Of a DNA stretch of 32,726 bases, positions 1-8,037 are shown in pieces. Origin of the DNA: Pseudomonadota bacterium (GTDB lineage Bacteria; Pseudomonadota; Gammaproteobacteria; Steroidobacterales; Woeseiaceae); the NCBI GenBank assembly GCA_020027645.1, contig JAHKKM010000016.1:1-32726 (forward strand). Direction: 5' to 3'. The notes under the pieces were generated by a model. That model was not told the origin of the DNA. It saw only the letters and a list, made by a program, of their open reading frames with translations, and searched no databases. A program made the position numbers and the translations under genes. Positions within the stretch are counted from its first letter, which is position 1, and the number at the start of each line of letters is the position of its first letter.

Positions 1-1
1 G

Positions 2-703
2 GTTGAAGTTCTGGTTCTCGAGATCGACGAGGAGCGGCGCCGGATTTCGCTTGGTATCAAGCAATGCAAGCCGAATCCCTGGGCAGAGTTTTCGGCTACG
101 GTTAACCGGGGCGACAAGGTCAAAGGGCAGATCAAGTCGATTACGGACTTTGGTATTTTCATTGGTCTGGAGGGCGGTATTGACGGACTGGTACACCTGT
201 CCGACATCTCCTGGGACGTTCCTGGAGAAGAGGCCGTTCACAACTACAAGAAGGGTCAGGAAATCGAAGCAGCCGTGCTGGCGATTGATTCGGAGCGCGA
301 GCGTATTTCGCTCGGGATCAAGCAGCTCGACAAGGACCCGTTTTCTGCCTGGCTGGCGGATCACCCGAAAAACTCGGTGGTCAAGGGCGTGGTCACGGAA
401 GTGGATGCGCGCGGAGCTGTGGTGGACCTTGGCGACGGGGTTGTCGGTACCCTGCGGGCCTCTGAATTGACCCGCGGACGAGTCGACGACGCGCGTAGCG
501 TGCTCAAGGTCGGGGACGAAGTCGAGGCAAGATTCACCAATGTGGACCGCAAGAATCGCTCGGTCGCGCTGTCGATCAAGGCCAAGGAAGTGCACGAGGA
601 AGCCGAGGCGCTCAGCAGCTACAAATCCGAGGGTGCTGGCGCTCCAACCGGCACCACGCTTGGCGAGCTTCTGAAGGAGAAGATGTCCGGCGGAACCGAA
701 TAG
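2..703 (+). CDS. rpsA: 30S ribosomal protein S1, C-terminal part (5' end outside window)
   Basis: This is the 3' part of the gene for ribosomal protein S1, the RNA-binding protein that helps the 30S subunit capture mRNA. The reading frame is open from base 2 and ends with TAG at 701-703. About 233 residues are visible and cover two to three S1 (OB-fold) repeats. The hallmark S1 pieces recur: [21 protein letters not shown], and twice the repeat-end signature RISLGIKQ. The last repeat is more divergent ([19 protein letters not shown]), as is usual for the sixth S1 domain, and a short acidic/polar tail ending in KEKMSGGTE follows. Full S1 proteins have about 555-580 residues, so roughly 60 percent lies upstream. 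The gene ahead of ihfB is rpsA in most gammaproteobacteria, which supports the call. Confidence 0.97.
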   Translation, partial: VEVLVLEIDEERRRISLGIKQCKPNPWAEFSATVNRGDKVKGQIKSITDFGIFIGLEGGIDGLVHLSDISWDVPGEEAVHNYKKGQEIEAAVLAIDSERERISLGIKQLDKDPFSAWLADHPKNSVVKGVVTEVDARGAVVDLGDGVVGTLRASELTRGRVDDARSVLKVGDEVEARFTNVDRKNRSVALSIKAKEVHEEAEALSSYKSEGAGAPTGTTLGELLKEKMSGGTE

Positions 704-712
704 TAAAAAAAA

Positions 713-750
713 GCTGGCCCGGACCTCCCGGTCCGGGCTATATTTCTTTT
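713..750 (+). terminator. Rho-independent terminator of rpsA
   Basis: Thirteen bases after the rpsA stop codon there is a perfect 9-bp GC-rich stem (GCCCGGACC at 717-725, GGTCCGGGC at 730-738) with a 4-base loop TCCC. A T-rich tract (TATATTTCTTTTAT) follows and an A-run precedes it, so it might also work weakly in the other direction. It separates rpsA from ihfB, so ihfB probably has its own promoter in the 50 bases downstream. Confidence 0.9.
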
Positions 751-802
751 ATAATCGGCAGCTTATGCAATGGTCCTGGCAGAAGAATAAGCGAATGGCG
801 TT

Positions 803-1105
803 ATGACAAAATCAGAACTCATTGAATTGATCGCCAGAAAGCAAAAGCATTTACCGGCGAAGGACGTAGAGCTGGCGGTCAAACACCTGCTCGACCTGAT
901 GAGCGACTCGCTGGCACGCGGAGAGCGCATAGAAATCCGCGGATTCGGCAGCTTTTCGCTCCATTTCCGGCCGCCGAGGATAGGCCGGAACCCCAAGACC
1001 GGGGAAGCGGTAGCACTGTCCGGCAAGTACGTGCCGCACTTCAAGCCCGGCAAGGACCTGCGCGAACGGGTCAACGACAGCCAGGAATTCCCGATCAAGA
1101 CCTGA
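803..1105 (+). CDS. ihfB: Integration host factor subunit beta
   Basis: IHF-beta forms a heterodimer with IHF-alpha that binds the DNA minor groove and bends it sharply. It acts as an architectural factor in transcription, replication and recombination. The 100-residue length is normal. The start [11 protein letters not shown], the block [20 protein letters not shown], the beta-arm tip GRNPKTGE and the segment [16 protein letters not shown] match IHF-beta rather than HU, which lacks this combination, and rather than IHF-alpha. The gene follows the rpsA terminator and precedes lapA, the standard gammaproteobacterial order. ATG at 803 is the only sensible start, and no strong Shine-Dalgarno sequence is visible before it. 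Confidence 0.96.
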   Translation: MTKSELIELIARKQKHLPAKDVELAVKHLLDLMSDSLARGERIEIRGFGSFSLHFRPPRIGRNPKTGEAVALSGKYVPHFKPGKDLRERVNDSQEFPIKT

Positions 1106-1238
1106 TCAGGTCCTGTAAACCGCGATTTGCGGCGCGTGCCCTGTAACCGCCAGCCAGTTACCATATTCCGGTCGCCTGAAGAGGTTCGGGTCCTGTCGGC
1201 CGCCGAATTTGCCGATGGATATCACCTGGGACAGCCGC

Positions 1239-1535
1239 ATGCTCAAGAAAATCGCCGTACTGCTGATATTCCTGGTCATTTTGATCACGATGCTGGTGTT
1301 CACGCGGTTGAATCCCGGCCTGATTACGGTGGACTTGGCCTTTGCTTCAGTGGAAACCTCGATGCCAGTGGCGTTTACGGTAACGTTCGTTGCCGGCTGG
1401 GTCTTTGGCATTCTTTGCGGCGCAGCATTCGTCCTTCGCCTGATCAACGAGCGTCGCCAGCTGAGGCGCTCCCTGCAGTTGTCCGAGTCCGAAGTCAGCA
1501 GCCTGCGCAGCTTGCCGCTATCCGATGCCGACTGA
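1239..1535 (+). CDS. lapA: LapA-family inner-membrane protein (DUF1049, YciS-like)
   Basis: LapA is a small inner-membrane protein encoded with LapB and involved in lipopolysaccharide assembly. The product of about 98 residues has two hydrophobic helices (KKIAVLLIFLVILITMLVF and FTVTFVAGWVFGILCGAAFV) and a charged cytoplasmic C-terminal helix (RLINERRQLRRSLQ), which is the family layout. I prefer ATG 1239 (MLKKIAVLL) because family members begin directly with the first membrane helix. In-frame ATGs at 1209 and 1215 would add up to 10 polar residues and cannot be excluded. The 3' end overlaps the start of lapB by 11 bases, so the two genes are translationally coupled. Confidence 0.88.
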   Translation: MLKKIAVLLIFLVILITMLVFTRLNPGLITVDLAFASVETSMPVAFTVTFVAGWVFGILCGAAFVLRLINERRQLRRSLQLSESEVSSLRSLPLSDAD

Positions 1536-2733
1536 ATCGACTTTCTTCCTTGCAGGCCTGTTCTTGTTGCTTGCCGCCGCTGGCTGGGCGCTTGGTCGAT
1601 TCGGTGAACGCGATGCGGAGGAAGGCGCTCCGCCGCCGCTCAACATCGATTACCTGAAGGGTCTGAATTTCCTGTTGAACGAACAGACGGATCAAGCGCT
1701 GGAGCATTTCCTGAAAATGGTCCGGGTTGATGATCGCACCATAGAGACGCACTTTGCGCTCGGCAGCCTGTTTCGGCGTCGGGGCGAAATTGACCGGGCC
1801 ATACGTATTCACCAGAACATCATCGCGCGCCCGGATCTGGCGGCCGAGCAGCGTGATCAGGCGCTGTTTTCGCTGGCAAAGGACTATCTCCGCGCGGGAC
1901 TCCTCGATCGTGCGGAAAAGCTCTTCGTCAGGCTGTCGCAGGGATCGCGTTACCAGGTCGAGGCCCTGGAACAGTTGTGCCGGATTTACGAGCAGGAGCA
2001 CGAATGGCAAAAAGCCATCGATGCCGGCCAGAAACTCGAGGTGTTGAGCGGTCGATCGCTGGAACTCGAGATCGCTCATTATTATTGTGAGCTTGCGGAG
2101 CAGGCAGCTGCCAGCAAGGACTATACCGCTGCACGTGCGTTTGTAAAAAAAGCACAAAGCGGCAGGCCTCGAACGCATCGCGGTGCGCTGACACGCGCGG
2201 AAATCGCACGCGACACGGACGACACCAAGACCGCATTGCGGCTTTATCACCGCATTATTGACGAGAACACCTACCTGATCACGGAAGCTCTTCCGCAGCT
2301 GGTCAAGACCTACAGCAAGGAGGGCTCGACAGCGGAGCTGGAGCGCAGCCTGGACGCCTTGTTGAAGAAGAATCCCGGCTTGACGACAGACATCGCCTAT
2401 ACCGCAATTGTCAACGATATCTCCGGCATCAGCGTGATTGACGCCTGCGTCGAGGAATACCTGCTGAAAGAACCGACGCTCGCGGAATTCGTGGACCTGC
2501 AAAGCATGGGTGAGCATGACGAGGCAAGGCGTGCAGCGGCTATCGCCAAGGTCCGATCCGCATTGTCAAAGCTCGCCAAGGCAACACCCCGCTACCAGTG
2601 CAAGGAATGCGGGTTTTCCAGCCAGCGTTTGTTGTGGCAATGCCCAAGCTGCAAAGACTGGGAGACCCAGCGGCCGCACAGCCGGGTGCAATTTGACTCG
2701 CTGCTGCAAAGAAGCAGCGACACTCGACCGTAA
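1525..2733 (+). CDS. lapB: LapB (YciM): LPS assembly protein, TPR plus rubredoxin-like zinc domain
   Basis: LapB is an essential or near-essential inner-membrane-anchored protein that directs LpxC to the FtsH protease and so limits LPS synthesis. The 402-residue protein has an N-terminal membrane anchor (FFLAGLFLLLAAAGWALGRF) and then a run of TPR helices across roughly residues 35-330 (for example NFLLNEQTDQALEHFLKMV and HFALGSLFRRRGEIDRAI). It ends with a rubredoxin-type metal knuckle, CKEC (C359, C362) and CPSC (C373, C376), separated by 10 residues. Length, domain order and position after lapA all fit. The ATG at 1525 lies inside the end of lapA. Confidence 0.95.
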   Translation: MPTESTFFLAGLFLLLAAAGWALGRFGERDAEEGAPPPLNIDYLKGLNFLLNEQTDQALEHFLKMVRVDDRTIETHFALGSLFRRRGEIDRAIRIHQNIIARPDLAAEQRDQALFSLAKDYLRAGLLDRAEKLFVRLSQGSRYQVEALEQLCRIYEQEHEWQKAIDAGQKLEVLSGRSLELEIAHYYCELAEQAAASKDYTAARAFVKKAQSGRPRTHRGALTRAEIARDTDDTKTALRLYHRIIDENTYLITEALPQLVKTYSKEGSTAELERSLDALLKKNPGLTTDIAYTAIVNDISGISVIDACVEEYLLKEPTLAEFVDLQSMGEHDEARRAAAIAKVRSALSKLAKATPRYQCKECGFSSQRLLWQCPSCKDWETQRPHSRVQFDSLLQRSSDTRP

Positions 2734-2834
2734 CCTCGCACAGCACATTTCCGATCAAACGCGAGACTTTTGCACGCAGCCACAATGGTCGCATGCCATT
2801 ACTGTTGGATCGCCGTTGCAAAACCACTGCCGGC

Positions 2835-2853
2835 GCGAGCGTGCTTGGCTCGC
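2835..2853 (+). other. Small hairpin in the leader of the ComEA-like gene
   Basis: GCGAGC (2835-2840) and GCTCGC (2848-2853) form a 6-bp stem with a 7-base loop, about 20 bases before the Shine-Dalgarno sequence of the next gene. No T-run follows, so it is not an obvious terminator. It may be incidental, and any leader function is a guess. The rest of the 150-base gap between lapB and this gene shows nothing I can name. Confidence 0.3.
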
Positions 2854-2883
2854 TTACGCAATGCGATACAGAAGGAGATCGGA

Positions 2884-3174
2884 ATGAGAATACGCAACAG
2901 ATTACTGGCGGGAGCGCTGGTTGGCTTGATGATGCCAGCCGTTACCTTTGCCGGGCCGGTAAACATCAACACGGCCGATGCAGAGACGATTTCGGCCGAG
3001 CTTCAGGGTGTTGGACTTTCGAGGGCGCAGGCGATAGTCGAGTATCGCAAAGCCAACGGTCCTTTCAAGTCTGCCGAGGACCTCATTGCTGTCAAGGGAA
3101 TCGGTGAAAAAACTCTGGAGATGAACCGGGCTAACATCCTGCTCGATTCGCCGGATCAGCGCGACAAGAAATAG
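2884..3174 (+). CDS. ComEA-like helix-hairpin-helix DNA-binding protein, secreted
   Basis: This 96-residue protein has a signal peptide (MRIRNRLLAGALVGLMMPAV, cleavage near TFA/GPV) followed by a single ComEA-type helix-hairpin-helix unit. The family signature is clear: VNINTADAETISAELQGVG, then AQAIVEYR, GPFKSAEDLIAVKGIGEKTL. Such proteins bind double-stranded DNA without sequence specificity. In competent bacteria the periplasmic ComEA pulls in DNA during uptake, but many gammaproteobacteria carry this short form with no proven role. ATG 2884 is chosen over an earlier in-frame start at 2770 because GAAGGAGAT lies 5-8 bases ahead of it and because the signal peptide begins there. Confidence 0.88.
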   Translation: MRIRNRLLAGALVGLMMPAVTFAGPVNINTADAETISAELQGVGLSRAQAIVEYRKANGPFKSAEDLIAVKGIGEKTLEMNRANILLDSPDQRDKK

Positions 3175-3182
3175 CCAGGCGG

Positions 3183-3217
3183 CGGTGGCTGTGTCGGGCT
3201 CCCCGGCACAGCCGCCG
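3183..3217 (+). terminator. Long hairpin between the ComEA-like gene and galU, possible terminator
   Basis: A 15- to 16-bp stem (arms 3183-3198 and 3202-3217, two G-T wobble pairs, 3-base loop CTC) starts nine bases after the stop codon of the ComEA-like gene. It is very GC-rich, but no T-tract follows. It may terminate transcription inefficiently, protect the upstream mRNA end, or depend on Rho. Confidence 0.5.
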
Positions 3218-3321
3218 GCCGTGGTCGCCGGTACCAGGTCACAAACCGGTTTGCCGGTTTCCCGATCCACGGCCGGATTGGCTATGATGCGAAGCCTGTC
3301 CTCTAACTGCGGAGCCCTGCA

Positions 3322-4182
3322 TTGTCCCAACCAGTCCGAGCCGTGGTCTTTCCGGTTGCCGGCCGAGGCACCCGTTTCCTGCCAGCCACTAAAGCCAGTC
3401 CGAAGGAAATGCTGCCGATCGTGGACAAGCCGCTCATTCAGTACGCGGTGGAAGAGGCAATAGCAGCCGGAGCAACGAAACTGGTATTCGTGACCGGTAG
3501 TTCAAAACGCGCCATCGAAGACCATTTCGATACGGACGCGGAACTGGAAGCTGCCTTGCGCAAATCGGGCAAGGATCAACTGCTCAAGTCCATCCGCAAC
3601 ATAGTGCCGCCCGGTGTCTCGTGCATATACATCCGTCAGGGAGAGCCGCTCGGCCTCGGACATGCGGTGCTTTGCGCCAAGTCCGTCATCGGAAACGAAC
3701 CGTTCTTTGTGCACCTTGCCGATGACCTGATTGCCGGTGAACCGCCGGTACTGGCGCAAATGGCAGCGGAGTATGCGCGGCATGGCGGCAGCGTAATCGC
3801 TGTCGAGGAAGTGCCGCGCGCAGAAACGTCGAGCTACGGTATTGTTGCGACGGATGCTGCCAACAGGGTGACCAAGATTGTCGAAAAGCCGGCGCCGGAC
3901 AAGGCTCCGTCCAATCTTGCCGTGGTTGGCCGTTATCTGTTACCGGGTTCGATTTTTGGAAAACTCGAAAAAACGGGCCGGGGCGCCGGCGGGGAGATTC
4001 AACTGACGGATGGAATTGCCGCACTTCTTGCAGAGTCGCCGGTCTACGCCTATCCGTTCAAGGGCGTTCGTTACGATTGTGGCAACAAGCTGGGTTACCT
4101 CAAGGCAACTGTGGATTATGGCCTGTCACATGCGGATGTCGGGCCCGCTTTCGCTGAATTCTTGAGGCATGCCGTTAAGTAG
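3322..4182 (+). CDS. galU: UTP--glucose-1-phosphate uridylyltransferase
   Basis: GalU makes UDP-glucose from UTP and glucose-1-phosphate, supplying LPS core, exopolysaccharide and other glycans in the cytoplasm. The 286-residue length is standard. The nucleotidyltransferase start [20 protein letters not shown] with [15 protein letters not shown] is diagnostic. Further family motifs are [48 protein letters not shown] and the C-terminal [11 protein letters not shown]. The start is TTG at 3322, since no ATG or GTG fits the conserved N-terminus, with GGAG at 3311-3314 as ribosome binding site. It converges with the - strand lipoprotein gene, leaving only 29 bases between the two stop codons. Confidence 0.96.
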   Translation: MSQPVRAVVFPVAGRGTRFLPATKASPKEMLPIVDKPLIQYAVEEAIAAGATKLVFVTGSSKRAIEDHFDTDAELEAALRKSGKDQLLKSIRNIVPPGVSCIYIRQGEPLGLGHAVLCAKSVIGNEPFFVHLADDLIAGEPPVLAQMAAEYARHGGSVIAVEEVPRAETSSYGIVATDAANRVTKIVEKPAPDKAPSNLAVVGRYLLPGSIFGKLEKTGRGAGGEIQLTDGIAALLAESPVYAYPFKGVRYDCGNKLGYLKATVDYGLSHADVGPAFAEFLRHAVK

Positions 4183-4211
4183 CGATTGGTTTCCCGTCAG
4201 CTTCGTCTCAT

Positions 4212-4733
4212 TCACTTGCAGTCGCGGATGTGGCTCGATTTGCGGAACTCATGCGGTCCCACGATTTTAGGAACGACCGCAATGTCCACAGGTTGTGTCA
4301 GGCCGGTCGATACTACGCAGGAATCGCCAGCCGCGTACGTTGTAACGTCGATTATCGCGATGCCGCCATCGTCGTATACGCGCTCGATCCGAATTTCCGC
4401 ACCACCGGATGACTGCTGGCCTGCGGCCACGATGATCACGGAATTGGTTTCAAAGTCGATGGCAGGGAGTTCAGGTTGTGGGCGGCGTCGCGCGTGAATT
4501 TGCCGCCAGGCCAGTTCAAATGTTTCCGTGTCGTTGATCAGCAGCTCTTGCGCCGACTCCATCCCGCTGTTAAACGTGTAGGAGGCAAGTCCTGGCGTCA
4601 GGCGCCGAAGTGGTAATGATGACGAGCAAGCCGCCAGTGGCTCCATGAGAAGCAGAAGGACTAGCAGCAGCGGCAATGAAGCGACAATTCCCACAATTGA
4701 TAAACGAACTGCAATTTGCCGGAATCTTACCAT
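4212..4733 (-). CDS. Lipoprotein with a PrcB C-terminal-like domain
   Basis: This is a predicted outer- or inner-membrane lipoprotein of 173 residues. A long hydrophobic segment (IVGIVASLPLLLVLLLLMEPL) ends in a lipobox LAAC with C36 as lipidated cysteine. The rest resembles the C-terminal domain of PrcB, a subunit of a Treponema protease complex. It shows a segment like an eewealW element (ETFELAWRQIH), then LPAIDFETNSVIIVAAGQ, SGGAEIRIERVYDD and TQPVDIAVVPK. This domain is widespread in small secreted proteins of unknown function. The gene lies 28 bases downstream of the response regulator on the same strand, so the two are probably co-transcribed. The exact job is unknown. Confidence 0.68.
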   Translation of the reverse strand: MVRFRQIAVRLSIVGIVASLPLLLVLLLLMEPLAACSSSLPLRRLTPGLASYTFNSGMESAQELLINDTETFELAWRQIHARRRPQPELPAIDFETNSVIIVAAGQQSSGGAEIRIERVYDDGGIAIIDVTTYAAGDSCVVSTGLTQPVDIAVVPKIVGPHEFRKSSHIRDCK

Positions 4734-4761
4734 CGAGCAAATGCTTCAAAAGCCGTCAGAC

Positions 4762-5439
4762 TCAAAGGTCCGTGCGTTGTTTGGTCGGAACTTCCTCTGC
4801 CGATATCAGGTTTTGGCGAATAGCATAGAGGGTGACCGCTGCTGTACTGTGGAGACCGAGTTTCCTCATCAGGTTCGAGCGGTGTTTCTCAACTGTTTTG
4901 ATACTGAGGCCGAGCGTCGTAGCAATACTCTTGTTGCTATGCGCCGACGCAACGAGTTTGAGAACCTGCTTTTCGCGCTGCGTGATCTTGTTATTAGGCC
5001 CAGCTTCGGCCTCGTTCAGAATTCCCAGGTAACCGGATACGAGTTTCGATGCAACGGGCGTCGAGAAATATTTTTGCCCAGCGGCGATTGAATGTATGCC
5101 GTTAATGAGGTCCAATCTGGTGGCGTCTTTGAGAACATAGCCGTCTGCACCAGCCTCGAGTGCGGCACGAACATACTCGTCGGTACAGTGGGCGGTGAGT
5201 ACCAGGATGCGCGTATTCGGGTTGCCCGACCGCAATTCCGGTATAATCGACAGACCCGATCGACCGGGCAGTCCGATATCAGTAATAACCACGTCCGGTT
5301 TTTCCGTGGCGGCAATGCGCAATCCTTCGTCACCGGTCGCAGCCTCACCGATAACCTCCAGGTCGTCTTCCATATCGAGTAGCGACCGCAAACCGTCGCG
5401 CAAAATGATGTGATCTTCGATAAGCAGTATTCGTATCAT
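4762..5439 (-). CDS. NarL/FixJ-type response regulator (REC + LuxR HTH)
   Basis: This is a cytoplasmic transcription factor activated by phosphorylation from a histidine kinase. With ATG 5439 as start the product has 225 residues. The receiver domain (about 1-120) has the acidic pair E8/D9, the phospho-acceptor D54 in VVITDIGLPG, the switch threonine in ILVLTAH and the lysine in GYVLKDA. The LuxR-type helix-turn-helix (about 148-210) carries the signature ITQREKQVLKLVA...SIKTVEKHRSNLMRKLGL. An upstream in-frame TTG (5466) would add nine residues but is less likely. No kinase gene is adjacent. The NarX-type kinase at 22441 is of the type that normally pairs with such a regulator. Beyond the REC-HTH assignment, its target genes are unknown. 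Confidence 0.92.
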   Translation of the reverse strand: MIRILLIEDHIILRDGLRSLLDMEDDLEVIGEAATGDEGLRIAATEKPDVVITDIGLPGRSGLSIIPELRSGNPNTRILVLTAHCTDEYVRAALEAGADGYVLKDATRLDLINGIHSIAAGQKYFSTPVASKLVSGYLGILNEAEAGPNNKITQREKQVLKLVASAHSNKSIATTLGLSIKTVEKHRSNLMRKLGLHSTAAVTLYAIRQNLISAEEVPTKQRTDL

Positions 5440-5514
5440 TATTTTGAACTGCTTCGTGGCGTTCAATAGTCAAATATTAACATGAAGCGGCGCGAGCCAT
5501 TTTTTAAGTGGTCC

Positions 5515-5530
5515 CGTGAATTATTTCACA
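5515..5530. promoter_or_regulatory. Candidate CRP/Vfr-like operator upstream of the response regulator gene
   Basis: The sequence CGTGAATTATTTCACA is a GTGA-N6-TCAC inverted repeat. It matches nine of the ten fixed bases of the CRP consensus TGTGA-N6-TCACA. It lies about 76-91 bases upstream of the response regulator ATG (reading leftward), in the AT-rich part of the 193-base gap between that gene and the end of the cytochrome fusion gene. I could not identify -35/-10 boxes with confidence. It may be a CRP- or Vfr-type site or a chance palindrome. Confidence 0.4.
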
Positions 5531-5632
5531 TAATGATCGGCAATCCACAACAATTGGACGAATCGCGCAGGAACTTGGCTGTGCGATGCCAGGTTATTGA
5601 TGAATTGATCGTCCCACGCGGCCTTCGGCCGT

Positions 5633-7249
5633 TCAGCGCTGGATCCATTGCTCATTCATAAACGGCATGTCGATGTCACCAGACAGGCTGACTACATAAG
5701 CCCCCTTGGCAAGGAATCGCTGATCCGATCCCAAAGACGTCTTTGGATACAGCGAAGTCAGCGCGGCGCCATCCAGGGAGTGCTCCCAGGTTTCGATAAG
5801 GTACTCGCGCGAAAAGTTGCTTTCTATTTCCGCGAGTCCCGCTCCGAGTACGGTACAGGCAAATAGAACTTTTGCCGCAGTGACTTCGTCAAGATCAGAG
5901 AATCCCTGGGACTTCAGCCACGCGTGCTCGCGTGGAAATTGGGCTCGGCCGGTTTCGGGGAGGGAATACGGATAGACGTGGCGTATGCGCGGTGCCAGGT
6001 CCGGCGAGGGCAAGGTTGTCCATTCCGAAAACGCCTCGGCCGTATAGATCAGGGACGGCAGCTTTTTGCTTTTCGCCAATGCTTTCAGAAGATTGGTCGC
6101 GGTCGTATCCGCAGTCCACAAGAGCAGCATGTCGGGCTGCTGCTCTGCCAGCATTTTCCGCCAGGACCTTGCGCTGCGCGTCTCTGAACCCCCGGTTACG
6201 GCCCGCGTCGCATCGTTATGCCCAAGCCGGCGCAGTTCCGAATTGAGCGCGATAAAAGCAGCTCTGCCCGTCGCGTCGTCATCCTGTACAACCATTATCT
6301 TCGAATTATCAGGCAACCCCAGATTCGCGATATGGCGCGCGGTGACTATGGCCTGCAATTCAACACCCTGCGAGAAGTAAATACTGTAAAACCCCGGTTC
6401 TCCTTCGGGCGTAAGCTCTGTCAGTGGCAATAGACAGGGAATTTCGCGATTTTCACAAAACGTTGCGATAACAGGCCAACCGGACCCTGCAGCTCCTGAG
6501 ACGATGGCAAATGGCGCATCTGTTTCGCGGTAATGTTCGAGTTGTTCATACCACGTCGATTCAGGCCCGGTCAGTTCCCATATTTGCAAGTTCCAGTGTC
6601 GATGCGCCCGCTGCCGGCTGTGGCCGTACGCATGCAGGTCTGCAGCATTCGCTCGCTCTGCTTCGCGGCGCGACCCCGCGTTCTTGATCTCTACGAATCT
6701 TTCCAGTACCCGCCGGACGGCCTGACGATCCGCTTCGGGCGCAACAGCGGCTATGACTGTAGCAATACTTATGTCGTGAGTTGACACGCCCTCCGGCGCC
6801 ATCGCGCCAAGCGTTCGCAGGTAGGCCACAAGAGCAGCCTCGTCTGCCATATTCAGTTCATAACGCGGCATTGTCCGCGCCAGGATCCTTTCATCGGCGT
6901 CAATACCGGCGACTACGGCACGAACGAGCGTTGAATCCGTGTAAGCAGGCCGCAGCGGCGGTTTGGCGGTGGGATTGAACAAAGCAGGCGCGGTCAAATT
7001 CAGCGAGCGCGATCCACCTTCCGAAACTCCGAGACCGCTGCGTCGATGGCAATTCGCGCAAGCGCCGGCACCGTCAGGAAGAGCTACGTCGCCCTGTACG
7101 ATTGCGCGTATTCCTGTTCCGTCAGCACGAATGCCGGTCCGGTAGAGAACGCGGCCATCGTCAACCAGCGAAATTGACTCCGCAGCGGTTACGCCTGACC
7201 AGATCAGAAGAAGTACGACAGCTATACGTGCAAGGGGGTACCGGAGCAA
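5633..7249 (-). CDS. Periplasmic cytochrome c fused to a type-I ABC substrate-binding domain
   Basis: The 538-residue protein has a signal peptide (LARIAVVLLLIWSGVTA, cleavage near AAES). A single-haem cytochrome c domain follows (about 35-150), with CANCH (C64, C67, H68) as haem attachment site and a likely axial methionine in the TMPRYELN segment. The remainder (about 155-538) looks like a type-I periplasmic binding fold of the branched-chain amino-acid receptor kind: repeated beta-alpha pieces such as FAIVSGAAGSGWPVIATFC, NSKIMVVQDDDATGRAAFIAL, PDMLLLWTADTTATNLLKAL and LPSLIYTAEAF. No transporter subunits are nearby, so it is more likely a sensor, scaffold or electron carrier than a transport receptor. 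The start is TTG at 7249, 15 bases after the SCO1 stop codon, implying coupled translation. The product's ligand is unknown. Confidence 0.82.
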   Translation of the reverse strand: MLRYPLARIAVVLLLIWSGVTAAESISLVDDGRVLYRTGIRADGTGIRAIVQGDVALPDGAGACANCHRRSGLGVSEGGSRSLNLTAPALFNPTAKPPLRPAYTDSTLVRAVVAGIDADERILARTMPRYELNMADEAALVAYLRTLGAMAPEGVSTHDISIATVIAAVAPEADRQAVRRVLERFVEIKNAGSRREAERANAADLHAYGHSRQRAHRHWNLQIWELTGPESTWYEQLEHYRETDAPFAIVSGAAGSGWPVIATFCENREIPCLLPLTELTPEGEPGFYSIYFSQGVELQAIVTARHIANLGLPDNSKIMVVQDDDATGRAAFIALNSELRRLGHNDATRAVTGGSETRSARSWRKMLAEQQPDMLLLWTADTTATNLLKALAKSKKLPSLIYTAEAFSEWTTLPSPDLAPRIRHVYPYSLPETGRAQFPREHAWLKSQGFSDLDEVTAAKVLFACTVLGAGLAEIESNFSREYLIETWEHSLDGAALTSLYPKTSLGSDQRFLAKGAYVVSLSGDIDMPFMNEQWIQR

Positions 7250-7264
7250 AGGATTGCTTCTGAA

Positions 7265-7897
7265 TCAAAGTGTGATTTCGCGCCAAACGCGCGCCAGTTC
7301 CTCAGCCGACGTGAGACCCTCAATTCGTGTCCATTCGGCATCGTCAGATGCGCGCATCAGCGTGAGCGCGAAATGGTTGATCTTGTTGCCACGGTACGCA
7401 TCGAATGCGCGCAACGTGGCCATGACATTTTCTTGAGAACCGGTCAAAAATGTCCAGTCGGCACCAAATCGATTTGCGTACTCTTTCATCACCCCTGCTG
7501 AGTCAAAATCCGGATCAATCGAAATCGAGATGTAGTGCGGCTTGATCGAGGCATTGCCCAGCTGCCTTTGCAGCTGCAACATGGTAGCAGTCATTACAGG
7601 ACAAATTGTGGTGCAAGACGTGAAAATGAAGTTGACGGCAACCGGGCGATCGACAGCAAGCAAATCCTGCAATCGTGAGTTTGCACCCGTTTCATCGACC
7701 AGAGTAACGTCCGGGATGGCATATGCAACTCGGCCAATTTTGACGCTGGAGTTCTGCATCGCTGCAAGGTGTTGCGCGTGAGGCGACGCGGCGTTGGCAT
7801 TCGCCCGCAGTTCCGCGATTGTCTCAGCGGAGGCGGCCCCTGCGGCAATGGTCGAGGCAAGCACCGCGATAAGCCATCTGGGTTTCGAGCACAACAT
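7265..7897 (-). CDS. SCO1/SenC-family copper chaperone or thiol-disulfide protein
   Basis: SCO proteins are thioredoxin-fold proteins outside the inner membrane that bind Cu through a CxxxC motif and a distant histidine. They insert copper into the CuA site of cytochrome oxidase or act in periplasmic redox chemistry. This 210-residue protein has a signal sequence (WLIAVLASTIAAGAASA). The motif NFIFTSCTTICPVMTA holds C95 and C99, and the third ligand H175 lies in KINHFALTL. Other family pieces are VTLVDETG and ISISIDPDFDS. AGGA lies before the ATG at 7897. No cytochrome oxidase genes are present; the partner is the cytochrome fusion gene directly downstream. A role in loading copper into the multicopper proteins encoded nearby is plausible but inferred. 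Confidence 0.9.
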   Translation of the reverse strand: MLCSKPRWLIAVLASTIAAGAASAETIAELRANANAASPHAQHLAAMQNSSVKIGRVAYAIPDVTLVDETGANSRLQDLLAVDRPVAVNFIFTSCTTICPVMTATMLQLQRQLGNASIKPHYISISIDPDFDSAGVMKEYANRFGADWTFLTGSQENVMATLRAFDAYRGNKINHFALTLMRASDDAEWTRIEGLTSAEELARVWREITL

Positions 7898-8037
7898 ATT
7901 GCATTCCTGAAAAGCCGGAATCAGATTTCACAGTATGTTCGACCTCCGCGGACTCGCAATGGGTCGAAGACCTGATGAATAGTCTACGCGGTTTCCCTAC
8001 CTTTTAAGTCCAGGGGCGTTGGTGTACCAAGGGTAGC
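7898..8037. promoter_or_regulatory. Divergent intergenic region between SCO1 and lytic transglycosylase genes
   Basis: This 140-base gap must contain outward-facing promoters for the - strand SCO1/cytochrome pair and for the + strand transglycosylase gene, because nothing upstream of either could read into them in the right direction. I could not pick out convincing -35/-10 boxes or an operator by eye, so the assignment rests on gene arrangement only. Confidence 0.5.

Noticed and set aside
1..703. Frame +3 reading of 155 codons at the left edge
   Set aside because: It is a shadow of rpsA; the rpsA frame carries clear S1 repeats.
1495..2517. Long - strand reading frame of 340 codons opposite lapB
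   Set aside because: It lies entirely antisense to lapB, which has clear TPR and zinc motifs. The antisense product has no recognisable domain or start signal.
5617..5632. Small hairpin CGGCC-TTC-GGCCG just after the stop codon of the cytochrome fusion gene (- strand)
   Set aside because: The stem is only 5 bp and no T-run follows on the - strand, so calling it a terminator is not justified.
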